The position numbers and the translations under genes are program-made. The notes beneath the pieces are model-generated. The model saw nothing but the letters and a program-made list of their open reading frames with translations. It made no database searches and had not been told where the DNA came from. A stretch of DNA of 64,000 nucleotides, taken from the NCBI RefSeq assembly GCF_014698235.1, contig NZ_JACJSP010000002.1, positions 124,001 to 188,000 on the forward strand, written 5' to 3'. Source of the DNA: Limnothrix sp. FACHB-406 (GTDB taxonomy: Bacteria > Cyanobacteriota > Cyanobacteriia > CACIAM-69d). This document shows, one piece after another, positions 55,012 to 63,237 of the stretch (positions are counted from its first letter, which is position 1; the number at the start of each line of letters is the position of its first letter).

Positions 55012-55091
55012 AGATCTCTTGCATCAATCAGCCCCCCTTGGGAGAAGGGGTTGGGGGATGAGGGCTGTTAGCTGATTCGCGCAAGAGGTCT
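55012..55091. mobile_element. 80-bp foldback (MITE-like) element
   Basis: Terminal arms AGATCTCTTGCATCAATCAG (from 55012) and its partner at 55071-55091 form about 17 of 21 matched positions as an inverted repeat. The interior has GGGAGAAGGGGTTGGGGGAT, a motif I recall as a common cyanobacterial dispersed repeat. No open frame is present. It lies between mutY and sat. Confidence 0.55.
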
Positions 55092-55102
55092 ATTGAGTAG
55101 CT

Positions 55103-56287
55103 CTAGATTGAGTAACTTTCAGGGATTTTCATTGCCCGGGCCAACTCAGCCGCCACCAAAGGCCGCGAGAATTCCGGCGGCGGCAACTCGCCCCGACGCA
55201 GCATTTCGCGCACCTTCGTGCCCGACAGGTGAATCCGCTCGTCCGGTTCGCTGGGGCTGGTCTTGGTGGTGGCCATGCTTTGGGTGCGCTTGCAGTAGAA
55301 CGCGTGTTCGAACTTCAGCGGCATGATTCCCAACTCACCCGGCGCAAACTCATCGAAAATGTACTGCGCATCGTAGGTTCCGTAATAGTCACCCACGCCC
55401 GCATGGTCACGACCCACGATGAAATGCGTGCAGCCATAGTTCTTGCGAATGAGGGCATGGAAAATGGCTTCCCGGGGGCCCGCATAGCGCATGGCGCAAG
55501 GGTTGATGGCCAAAATCACCCGGCCACGGGGGAAATAGTGCTCCAGCATGATTTCATAGCAACGCATCCGCACATCGGCGGCAATGTCATCGCTTTTGGT
55601 CACTCCCACCAGGGGATGCAGGAACAGGCCATCGGTGATTTCCAGGGCGCACTTGATGATGTATTCGTGGGCGCGGTGGATTGGGTTGCGGGTTTGGAAG
55701 GCTACGATCGACTTCCAACCCTTGTCGCGGAAAGCATGGCGCGAATCGATCGGGTCAATTTGATAGAGCGGGAAGCGAGAATCCGGCTCGCGCTCCAGCA
55801 ACCACACGGGCCCAGCTAAATAAGTCGCCCCTTGGCCATAAACCACCGCCACACCGGGGTGTTTCTCTTCATTGGTGCGATAGACGTTGAGGGCTTCCCG
55901 GGTCTTGTCGTAGTGATATTTCTCCGTCAGCTCCAGCACGCCAATGAAGCGACCGGTGGGATCGTCTAGGCGCACCAATTGCCCTTCGCTGAGGGTGTTG
56001 GCCTGCTCATCGGTCACGGGCAGGGTCACAGGAATTGCCCAGGGCAGCCCGTTGGCCAAGCGCATGTCGTCAACCACGGTCTTGTAGTCCGCTTGGCCCA
56101 TGAAGCCATCGATCGGGCTGAACGCACCAATGGCGATCGCGATCAGGTCACAGACGGCGCGATCGTCCAGGGAAATGCGCGGCAGGTGGTCGGCCTTGCT
56201 CAAGAATTCGGCCTTTTGCTCAGGGCTGGCAATGCGGTTAATCAGCGTGCCGCCGTGAGGGGCGATCGCGTCGGCTATACGGGTCAT
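55103..56287 (-). CDS. sat: Sulfate adenylyltransferase
   Basis: A 394-aa ATP sulfurylase that joins sulfate and ATP into adenosine 5'-phosphosulfate, first step of sulfate assimilation. Active-site motifs are [14 protein letters not shown] (QTRNP/HxxH), the [18 protein letters not shown] region and [18 protein letters not shown] (GRD). Length matches the single-chain enzyme of cyanobacteria. It has its own terminator. Regulation is not visible from sequence. Confidence 0.95.
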   Translation of the reverse strand: MTRIADAIAPHGGTLINRIASPEQKAEFLSKADHLPRISLDDRAVCDLIAIAIGAFSPIDGFMGQADYKTVVDDMRLANGLPWAIPVTLPVTDEQANTLSEGQLVRLDDPTGRFIGVLELTEKYHYDKTREALNVYRTNEEKHPGVAVVYGQGATYLAGPVWLLEREPDSRFPLYQIDPIDSRHAFRDKGWKSIVAFQTRNPIHRAHEYIIKCALEITDGLFLHPLVGVTKSDDIAADVRMRCYEIMLEHYFPRGRVILAINPCAMRYAGPREAIFHALIRKNYGCTHFIVGRDHAGVGDYYGTYDAQYIFDEFAPGELGIMPLKFEHAFYCKRTQSMATTKTSPSEPDERIHLSGTKVREMLRRGELPPPEFSRPLVAAELARAMKIPESYSI

Positions 56288-56417
56288 GGAACTCGGGGTG
56301 AGGTTGCTTCAAGACAATAATCAGTAAAAATTCAACACTAAAATGGTCGCCTTGTGGCCGGCTAGGGGATAGCCAGGGTTTTTCATCTCCAACCACGTTT
56401 TAGTTAAAAAATGCTCT

Positions 56418-57236
56418 TTAGTTAAAAAATGCCCTGGTTTGTAGATATAGCCCAATCACGAGGGGAATGACCACATAGGCATAGGATCGAAGATTTGCAA
56501 TGGCAATGGATCGGCCAAGATGAACTGAAGGGTTGGGCAGCCACTTCGCTAGACAAGCTCCCTCGATCGCCCAACTCATTGCCCAGCCAATCATAAAATA
56601 GGCAAAGGCACAGAAAAGCTCAATCCAAAAGGGAAACTTGGCATTGATAATGCCAATAATGACCAATGCCAATACTAAATTAAAAGGCCAAAACAACAAC
56701 CACAGCCATCGCCAGCCAACAGACCAGGGTGTTAGCTGCCGCAAAGCATCATAGGTTGTCAGTCCCATTAAACCTAAGCAGCCAATGAGTACGAAAGTAA
56801 TTCTTCGGTTCCAGTCATCACCGTAGCTTAAAAACGGTATGCCAACCAACCCAAATGAAAAAACAAGACCTGTGATTGATGAAACCAAATTAGCGCCAGT
56901 TACTGCAATCCAAACTCGCTTAGAGGAATAAGTTTCGCGCTTAAGGATTGTGATTGCTTCAATAGCAATGATGGCCACCAAGCCCCACCCAAAGCTGATG
57001 AATGATGCGAAAAGAGGCAAGTTAAACAGGGGGACAGCCATGGGTGGCCAGCTATTGGCCCAAGCCGCTTGGGGCAGGGCGATCGTCACTAACAGGGCGA
57101 TCGTGCCTGTAACCCAGATCATTAGGCGGGGATAGATTGTGGAAAACGGAAACCAACGAGACCAACAAGGGCGATTTGATTTTTGGGGTGTTGCCCTACG
57201 ATGATGGGTAGGTGGATGATCCATGGGTTGGCGCAT
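56418..57236 (-). CDS. Multi-pass membrane protein, function unknown
   Basis: A 272-aa protein with a signal-like N-terminus (WVTGTIALLVTIALPQAAWA) and about six further helices. A variable polar N-terminal tail (residues 1-38) suggests that the start could be internal, for example at codon 39 (MIWVTG). No family is recognised. It is divergent from the alpha/beta hydrolase gene, with a gap of only about 36 bp between starts. Codon use is less rich in CGATCG than its neighbours but not clearly foreign. Confidence 0.65.
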   Translation of the reverse strand: MRQPMDHPPTHHRRATPQKSNRPCWSRWFPFSTIYPRLMIWVTGTIALLVTIALPQAAWANSWPPMAVPLFNLPLFASFISFGWGLVAIIAIEAITILKRETYSSKRVWIAVTGANLVSSITGLVFSFGLVGIPFLSYGDDWNRRITFVLIGCLGLMGLTTYDALRQLTPWSVGWRWLWLLFWPFNLVLALVIIGIINAKFPFWIELFCAFAYFMIGWAMSWAIEGACLAKWLPNPSVHLGRSIAIANLRSYAYVVIPLVIGLYLQTRAFFN

Positions 57237-57272
57237 TGGGTTGGGACTGAATTTTCATTTGAGGTGGTGATT

Positions 57273-58304
57273 GTGCAGGGAGATATTAATCAAAATACTA
57301 ATCAGGAAGTTAATCAGGAAGTTCATCAGGACACCAATCAGGAATCTGGTCAGGGAATTCATCAAGAAGCCATGAGTGAATTTCCGGAATTTTTACCTGA
57401 AGCAGTGGCAAATTTAACGGAACCAGAGTCGATCGACTTTGTGCGTCAAATTCAGCGCCAAACGATCCAAACTTCCTGGCCCTATCCCCATAGTGTATTG
57501 CCGATCGAAACCAGTTTTGTCACGGGTCAACCGCCGGAATTGCGCGATCGATTGACCGATGCGCCACCTATTTTGTTAGTTCATGGCTTTGACAGTTCAC
57601 TGCTGGAATATCGTCGATTGTTCCCACGCCTAGTTCAGCAATCTGCCACTTGGGCCGTGGACTTGTTGGGGTTTGGGTTCACCGATCGCCCTGAGAAGTT
57701 GGAATTTACCGCTGAAGCAATTCGCACCCATTTATATTGCTTTTGGCAGCAAATCATTGGGCGGCCGATGGTGTTGGTGGGGGCTTCCATGGGAGGTGCA
57801 GCCGTGATGGATTTTGCCCTCACCTATCCGGATGCGGTGCAAAAAGTGGTGTTGCTGGATAGTGCTGGATTTGTGGGCAAACCGATCGCCAGCCGGTTTT
57901 TGATTCCGCCCTTGGGACAATGGGCCACGCAATTTTTGGCGAATAAAAAGGTGCGATCGGGCATTGGGCGCAAGGCCTACGCCGACCCCGATCGTTGTGC
58001 CACCGAAGAGGCCTATCGTTGCGGTGCGTTGCATTTGGGAATGCCCCGATGGAGTGAGGCGCTCATTTCCTTCACTCGCAACGGTGGTTACACCATTACG
58101 GGTGATCGCATTGCCCAATTGCCCCAAGAAACCCTGATTTTGTGGGGCGATCGCGATCAAATTTTGCCCAAAGCCACTGCCCAAAAATTCCAAGCAGCGC
58201 TGCCCAAAAGTCAATTTATTTGGGTGGAAAATTGCGGCCATGTGCCCCATTTGGAACAGCCCGATCGCACAGCCCAAGCAATTCAAAATTTCTTGAAAAA
58301 ATAG
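57273..58304 (+). CDS. Alpha/beta-fold hydrolase
   Basis: About 343 aa from a GTG with GAGGTGG upstream; an ATG at 57372 is an alternative, and longer frames are unlikely. The fold is clear: LLVHGFDSSLLEYRRLFPRL, oxyanion and nucleophile region VLVGASMGGAAVMDFAL (Ser in GASMGG), the acid in LILWGDRDQILPKATA and the His in NCGHVPHLEQPDRTAQAI. Substrate unknown. Residues about 1-33 are Gln/Asn-rich (NQEVNQEVHQDTNQESGQ) from a 12-nt repeat, a feature unlike the family. Confidence 0.87.
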   Translation: MQGDINQNTNQEVNQEVHQDTNQESGQGIHQEAMSEFPEFLPEAVANLTEPESIDFVRQIQRQTIQTSWPYPHSVLPIETSFVTGQPPELRDRLTDAPPILLVHGFDSSLLEYRRLFPRLVQQSATWAVDLLGFGFTDRPEKLEFTAEAIRTHLYCFWQQIIGRPMVLVGASMGGAAVMDFALTYPDAVQKVVLLDSAGFVGKPIASRFLIPPLGQWATQFLANKKVRSGIGRKAYADPDRCATEEAYRCGALHLGMPRWSEALISFTRNGGYTITGDRIAQLPQETLILWGDRDQILPKATAQKFQAALPKSQFIWVENCGHVPHLEQPDRTAQAIQNFLKK

Positions 58305-58497
58305 GGTCTGTGAATCACTTCAATAATGGGATCAATCAGGGATCAGTTTCGGCTTTTCAGATGGTTCCCCATCGCAATTCTCAGTAGTCCGTAGTGTGGG
58401 CACTGCGCACCGAGTCGTTGCTTCATGGCATCTGCGATATGGCGTGCCAATCATTTGAGATAAAGGCCGTATCCTCGCGATTCAGATTGACGGGCCC

Positions 58498-58529
58498 AAA
58501 AAAGGGCGATCGCCCTCAGACGATCGCCC
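58498..58529 (-). terminator. sigA terminator
   Basis: GGGCGATCG pairs with CGATCGCCC (58504-58512 with 58521-58529), 8-nt loop, followed on the minus strand by six T, about 27 bp after the sigA stop. The stem is built from HIP1-type CGATCG words. Confidence 0.9.
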
Positions 58530-58556
58530 CATGCGAGATGAATTGAACCCAGCTTC

Positions 58557-59717
58557 CTAGCGGATATATTCCTTTAAGATGCTGTTGCGGTTCGGGTGGC
58601 GCAACTTCCGCAGGGCCTTCGCTTCAATTTGGCGAATTCGCTCGCGGGTCACGTTGAAAATTTGCCCAATTTCTTCCAGGGTTTTCATCCGACCGTCATC
58701 CAAGCCGTAGCGCAACCGCAGCACATCACGCTCGCGGGCGCTGAGCGTATCGAGCACGCTTTCTAGATCTTCCCGCAGCAGGTTTTTGGAAACGCGATCT
58801 TCCGGCGTTTCGCCGTCAGATTCAATGAAATCGCCCAGGCGCGAATCTTCTTCCTTGCCGATCGGGGTTTCCAGCGAAATCGGCAACTGAGCCGACTTGG
58901 CAATGAACCGCAACTTCTCGATCGTCATTTCCATCCGCGTTGCAATCTCTTCTTCCGTGGGTTTGCGACCCATTTCTTGAGACAGCAACTTGGTGGTTTT
59001 CTTAATCCGCGAAATGGTTTCGTACAAATGCACCGGTAGGCGAATTGTCCGAGATTGGTCAGCGATCGCCCGGGTGATTGCCTGCCGAATCCACCAAGTG
59101 GCATAGGTGGAGAATTTGTAGCCCTTTTCGTGGTCAAACTTTTCGGCGGCACGAATCAGACCCAAGCTACCTTCTTGGATCAAATCCTGGAACGACAGGC
59201 CGCGGTTCATGTATTTCTTGGCGATCGAAACCACCAAGCGCAGGTTCGACTGCACCATTTTGTCCTTGGCGCGCCGACCCACATACAGCCGCTTCCGGAA
59301 TTCCGGCAAGCCCATATTCAACGCTTCGGCCCACTCCCGATCGTTCGGTGCGCGATCGAGTTGATCCAGCAGCTTTTCATGAACCCGTTCGATTTCTAGC
59401 AGGTCAGCAATTTTACGGGCCAGTTCAATTTCTTCGTCAGCTCGCAGCAAGCGGATCCGACCAATTTCTTGAAGATATAGCCGAATTGAATCTTCGGTGT
59501 AGTGCTTTTTCTTAGCAGCCGTACGGCGACGAGATGCGGCCGCTTTGCCAGGCTGCTCTTCGTCTTCCTCGTCGAGTTCGGCAGACGGGTCATCATACTC
59601 ATCAATATCGACCTCATCTTCGTCCTCTGTGGTGAGTAGCTCTAGTTCGACCTCTACATCATCCACAGCATCAGTCAATACATTCATTTCTTCGAGTACG
59701 GTTTTGGCCTGGGTCAT
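58557..59717 (-). CDS. sigA: Primary sigma factor SigA (RpoD family)
   Basis: A 386-aa group 1 sigma-70 factor. The start at 59717 ([16 protein letters not shown]) has AGAGGA upstream; the longest frame adds 79 unlike residues. Residues 30-75 are a highly acidic region. Region 2 is seen in [40 protein letters not shown] and [14 protein letters not shown]; region 4 in [20 protein letters not shown] and [20 protein letters not shown]. It directs RNA polymerase to housekeeping promoters. Its own terminator follows directly. Confidence 0.95.
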   Translation of the reverse strand: MTQAKTVLEEMNVLTDAVDDVEVELELLTTEDEDEVDIDEYDDPSAELDEEDEEQPGKAAASRRRTAAKKKHYTEDSIRLYLQEIGRIRLLRADEEIELARKIADLLEIERVHEKLLDQLDRAPNDREWAEALNMGLPEFRKRLYVGRRAKDKMVQSNLRLVVSIAKKYMNRGLSFQDLIQEGSLGLIRAAEKFDHEKGYKFSTYATWWIRQAITRAIADQSRTIRLPVHLYETISRIKKTTKLLSQEMGRKPTEEEIATRMEMTIEKLRFIAKSAQLPISLETPIGKEEDSRLGDFIESDGETPEDRVSKNLLREDLESVLDTLSARERDVLRLRYGLDDGRMKTLEEIGQIFNVTRERIRQIEAKALRKLRHPNRNSILKEYIR

Positions 59718-60446
59718 GCCGAGTCCTCTCGCTCCTTTCAACGAAGTAGGGTAGATATGCAGTGATCGGTGGGAAGTTGGAAACTGCGACGGCTGCGGAA
59801 ACAGGCACTGAAGGGCTGGCAACGCCGCAGTCTGGGCTGGATTTTTTGCCGAGATCCAGATTAGCCCCAGATTTTTGAAATGTCCCAATAAACTGTAGCC
59901 TGTCTTACGAAATTTTGCCGGGACGATCGAAAATTTGCTGGCAATTAACTCCAAAAATCACAACAAACAGGCAAGAAACGGGCACGAAACAACCGATTTG
60001 ACGCTGATTTGCCGCCCATGACCGATCTGGTGTCGGCTGAAGTGGGCAATTTGGCTAGGGTTTAAGTTATGAGTTATTGATATTTCCCTGGATAAGCGGC
60101 AAATGTTGTCAGCAGAGGAACGGTCTTTTTTCCTCGCGATCGCCCCGGTCATTGTCGCTGAAATACTTCCAGCGATTTTGTCTCCCTAGACAGGCTCGAT
60201 TGGGGCTGATTTACAGACCTCCAAGGTGATGCTTCCACGTTCTCATGTGCCTTCCTCTGTTGTAACACGCTCTTTTCTAAATCACAGGGCTATTGATTTC
60301 ATTTGGTTTTCATTTTTCGAGTTTTCATGTTTGGGATTTGAATTGGCTCATCCTTCAGGGCGTGAAGAACAGTTCTGTGGATTGGGTGATTGGCCAGTCG
60401 ATCGCGCATTCATCAACCCAGGATTGACCAAGTATTCAACGATTAT
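59718..60446. other. Upstream region of sigA
   Basis: About 730 bp with no supported gene. AT-rich in parts near 60060-60460. Must contain the sigA promoter; no hexamers are clear enough to call. A plus-strand frame at 60226-60465 has no support. Confidence 0.45.
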
Positions 60447-61208
60447 TTATTCATTGGGCATTTGATCGATCGCCCGATCGATCTCGTGAGCCGTTGGTTT
60501 TGGGGAAGCCGGGTTGAGAGTGTCTTGCTCGATCGAATCCCACAGCCGATCGACCGTCACAAACCGCCACCCCCGATCGCGCAGGGCCGGAATCAGTTGC
60601 GCCACGGTTTTGACCACATCCCGCCCGCCACAGGGCCCATCGTGCAACACAATCAGCGAACCGTTTTGCACCTGATCCAAAACCCGCCGCTGCACCACCG
60701 CCGGCCCAGGATGTGTCCAATCTTCCGGCACAACGCTCCACATGACCGGTCGATATCCCCAACTGCGCCACTGAGCCAAGGCCCCGGGCAAAAATAGCCC
60801 GTTGGGTGGCCGCACATCTCGCACATGGTGTTGCACCCAAGCCGGATCAAGCTGACAGGCCTGGGCGATCGCCCGTTGGGTGCGTTTTAAATCCCGTTGT
60901 AGTTCGTCTGCGCTGAGGCGGGGAAACGATCGGTGATGGTAGCCATGGAGGCCCAGCCAGTGGCCCGCATCCCAAACTTGTTTGGCAACGGCAGGGGCCC
61001 GATCGACCCAACAGCCCAACCAAAAAAAGCTAGCGGTCACCTGTTCTTGATCCAACAGGCGCAACAGGTCTGGCGTATATTCCGGGTGGGGCCCGTCGTC
61101 AAAGCTGAGAGCAATTTCCCGGCGATCGGGATTGCCGGCCCACAGACCCAAGGGAAAGCTGGCCACCAAGACTGGATAGAGGCGTGGATAGAGCCAAGCA
61201 AATTGCAT
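60447..61208 (-). CDS. Polysaccharide deacetylase (NodB type)
   Basis: A 253-aa carbohydrate esterase 4 family protein. Motif 1 ALSFDDGPHPEYT (Asp-Asp), motif 2 GLHGYHHRSFPRLS (H-x3-H), motif 3 RPPNGLFLPG and the C-terminal VLHDGPCGG are all visible. The N-terminus has a hydrophobic stretch (YPRLYPVLVASFPLGLWA) that may be a signal anchor. Such enzymes remove N-acetyl groups from peptidoglycan or cell-surface polysaccharide. Which polymer is used here is unknown. Confidence 0.9.
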   Translation of the reverse strand: MQFAWLYPRLYPVLVASFPLGLWAGNPDRREIALSFDDGPHPEYTPDLLRLLDQEQVTASFFWLGCWVDRAPAVAKQVWDAGHWLGLHGYHHRSFPRLSADELQRDLKRTQRAIAQACQLDPAWVQHHVRDVRPPNGLFLPGALAQWRSWGYRPVMWSVVPEDWTHPGPAVVQRRVLDQVQNGSLIVLHDGPCGGRDVVKTVAQLIPALRDRGWRFVTVDRLWDSIEQDTLNPASPKPTAHEIDRAIDQMPNE

Positions 61209-61300
61209 TGCTAAATGGGCCAGCTAAATTAGCAAACTAGGTTGGCTAGCTCAATTGGCGATCGCGCCGGACGGGGGCGAGGGGTTGTGCCGCCTGAACG

Positions 61301-62233
61301 TTACGGGTTCGTAGGATTGGTGTTTGGAGGATTAGCGTTCGTAGGATTGGCATTGGGCAGCGCCTCGGCCGGTTGCAAAAGCCGCAGCGTGTTGAGGGCC
61401 CGTTCGTAGCCCTCGCGATCGCCCCGCCGGGCAAATAACCGGGCCGCCTGTTGCAAGTTATCCACGGCCTCTTGCAAATTGCCTACGGCCGCTTGGGCGA
61501 TCGCCCGATTGTGAAAGGCTTCCGCATCGTCCGCCGCGATCGCCAGGGCGCGATCGTAGTCCTCAATGGCCCGGAAATAGGCCTGCTGTTGCACCAGCAA
61601 GTTAGCCCGATTGAAATAGGCGTTGGCGTATTGGGGATCCAGCTCGATCGCCCGGTTGTAGTCCGCCATGGCCGCCAAGGAATTGTCTAGGGCCGCGTAG
61701 GCCGTCGCTCGATCGTTATAGGCCTCTACCAAAGCCGGATTCAGCCGCAGGGATTCTGAAAAAGCCTCGATCGCCTGCTGAAGCTTGCCCGCCGCCGCCA
61801 AGGTGGTTCCCCTGGCATAGGCCGCTTGGGCCTGTTGGCTGCGGGCTGCATTGGGCTGGGCTGGTTTGGGTTGTGCCGGGCCCGGTGGCGCATTGCGGGC
61901 CGGTTGGGGCGATCGGGAGCGGGTCGGGTTGGTCGGTTGGGGACGGCGCGGCTGGGATGGCCCTTGGGCCTGAGCGGCCGGCGCGATCGGCCATCCAAGC
62001 AGCCCGATCGCCCCCAAAAGTACCCAAAATCGTCGCCCCTGTCCGTTGAATGGCTTCCAGCCGAACTGAGACCGCTCAAACCCAGACCGCTCAAACCCAG
62101 ACCGAGCAAACCCAAACCGGTCAGACTGGGACTGATCGAACCCAGACCGCTCAACCCTAGGCCGATCTTTCCGATCGCCCGGAAATTGCCCGAGAACCGG
62201 TGGAGTCAATCGTTGTGGATCCTTAAGCCTCAT
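61301..62233 (-). CDS. TPR-repeat protein with long N-terminal extension
   Basis: About 310 aa from the ATG at 62233, which overlaps the end of the DUF2973 gene by 11 bp. Residues 30-60 have an odd repeat of SGF(E/D)(R/Q)S type (SGFERSGFERSQFG). A signal-like segment follows (FWVLLGAIGLLGWPIAPAAQA, about 68-90), then a Pro-rich linker and at least four TPR units (YARGTTLAAAGKLQQAIEAF, YNDRATAYAALDNSLAAM, YFNRANLLVQQQAYFRAIED, FHNRAIAQAAVGNLQEAV). It should bind partners in the periplasm. An Asn/Pro tail ends the protein. Confidence 0.8.
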   Translation of the reverse strand: MRLKDPQRLTPPVLGQFPGDRKDRPRVERSGFDQSQSDRFGFARSGFERSGFERSQFGWKPFNGQGRRFWVLLGAIGLLGWPIAPAAQAQGPSQPRRPQPTNPTRSRSPQPARNAPPGPAQPKPAQPNAARSQQAQAAYARGTTLAAAGKLQQAIEAFSESLRLNPALVEAYNDRATAYAALDNSLAAMADYNRAIELDPQYANAYFNRANLLVQQQAYFRAIEDYDRALAIAADDAEAFHNRAIAQAAVGNLQEAVDNLQQAARLFARRGDREGYERALNTLRLLQPAEALPNANPTNANPPNTNPTNP

Positions 62234-62555
62234 CCGTCGGTTGAGAGTTAGAAGAAGGGTTAGACGAATCTCCCGGCGAAGCATCAAACAACGCATCCAG
62301 ACGGCTGCGGGCATCTTCAACCGTGATTGACTTCATCACCAACAGGGGTTCACGAATCGGCTGCCCCCGATCGTCCAACATTTCCGGGTGCAACGAGATG
62401 GGCGGTTGGGCCGGAGCCGCCGCCCGCGCTGAATGATCCACTCGATCGGCCGTGCGGCCCGCCTCAGTTCCCAGTGTGAAGAGATTGCGGACTAAATTCC
62501 CGATCGCCAAGAATGCCAACACTGCAAAGGCCAGGATATACAACACCTGTAGCAC
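62223..62555 (-). CDS. DUF2973 family protein
   Basis: A 110-aa cyanobacterial protein of the DUF2973 family. Residues 1-30 are a membrane anchor (VLYILAFAVLAFLAIGNLVR). The conserved region is HPEMLDDRGQPIREPLLVMK and ITVEDARSRLDALF. A GTG start fits. Its stop overlaps the TPR gene start, indicating coupling, and the DUF2605 gene lies 64 bp upstream; this pair is also adjacent in other cyanobacteria. No function known. Confidence 0.87.
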   Translation of the reverse strand: MLQVLYILAFAVLAFLAIGNLVRNLFTLGTEAGRTADRVDHSARAAAPAQPPISLHPEMLDDRGQPIREPLLVMKSITVEDARSRLDALFDASPGDSSNPSSNSQPTDEA

Positions 62556-62619
62556 GGCCGTCGTCTCCCTAACGGATGATCTCTAAATAAATAGTCTCTA
62601 ACATGATCTGAGAAGGCGA

Positions 62620-62952
62620 TTACCCCGCCGAACCCGAAGGATTCTGTTCAGCCCGGAACCGCATTGCCACATGCCAGCATTCCTGAACTAGGTTGTGCCA
62701 AGGCATGAGGGTTGACGTTTCAACACCCACCTGGGCCCCCATAGCCTCAAAGAGCAACTGAGTGCTGCTCACTTCCTGTTGGGCCTGCTTGACCCTTGCC
62801 AGCAAGCTTTCCTGTTGCTCATCGCTCAGAAACGACAAGCGCTCCGATTCCAGCAAGGTGCGCGATCGCCCAAACCAATATTGAAAATCTTCAAGCAGCG
62901 GCTGCAAGACGGTCTTCAGCAGATTGGGATCGGGAGGGGTAGGAGCCGACAT
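62620..62952 (-). CDS. DUF2605 family protein
   Basis: A 110-aa protein of the DUF2605 family, soluble and helical. The start MSAPTPPDPNLLKTVLQPL at 62952 is family-like; a longer frame adds 11 residues. Conserved patterns include LLEDFQYWFGRSRTLLESER and LMPWHNLVQECWHVAMRFRA. No function is known. It heads the DUF2605-DUF2973-TPR unit, all on the minus strand. Confidence 0.88.
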   Translation of the reverse strand: MSAPTPPDPNLLKTVLQPLLEDFQYWFGRSRTLLESERLSFLSDEQQESLLARVKQAQQEVSSTQLLFEAMGAQVGVETSTLMPWHNLVQECWHVAMRFRAEQNPSGSAG

Positions 62953-63163
62953 AGGCAAAGTAGAAACTAACCAATCTACATACAAGCTTAACGCTATTCA
63001 TCTTTCGTAACATTTTTTTGGAAGATTTCGCATCGTCTCTTTCAGCGATTTCCCTTTCATCTCTTTCAGCACCAAGGGCCAAGCCATGGTCAGGATGGGG
63101 CCAGTCGTCATGTCTTGGGATCACACAAAAACGGTTACTCTTCCATGCCCTAACCACCCCAGA

Positions 63164-63183
63164 CAAGGGGCTTAAGCCCCTTG
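63164..63183. repeat. 20-bp perfect palindrome, copy 2
   Basis: Identical to the palindrome at 47030-47049. Here it lies between the DUF2605 unit and the MscS-type gene, also without a transposase. Confidence 0.85.
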
Positions 63184-63237
63184 CCCCCACGACTCGTCAC
63201 GGTGGAATCAGGGTTTCGGGCAATTGGACAACCAATC

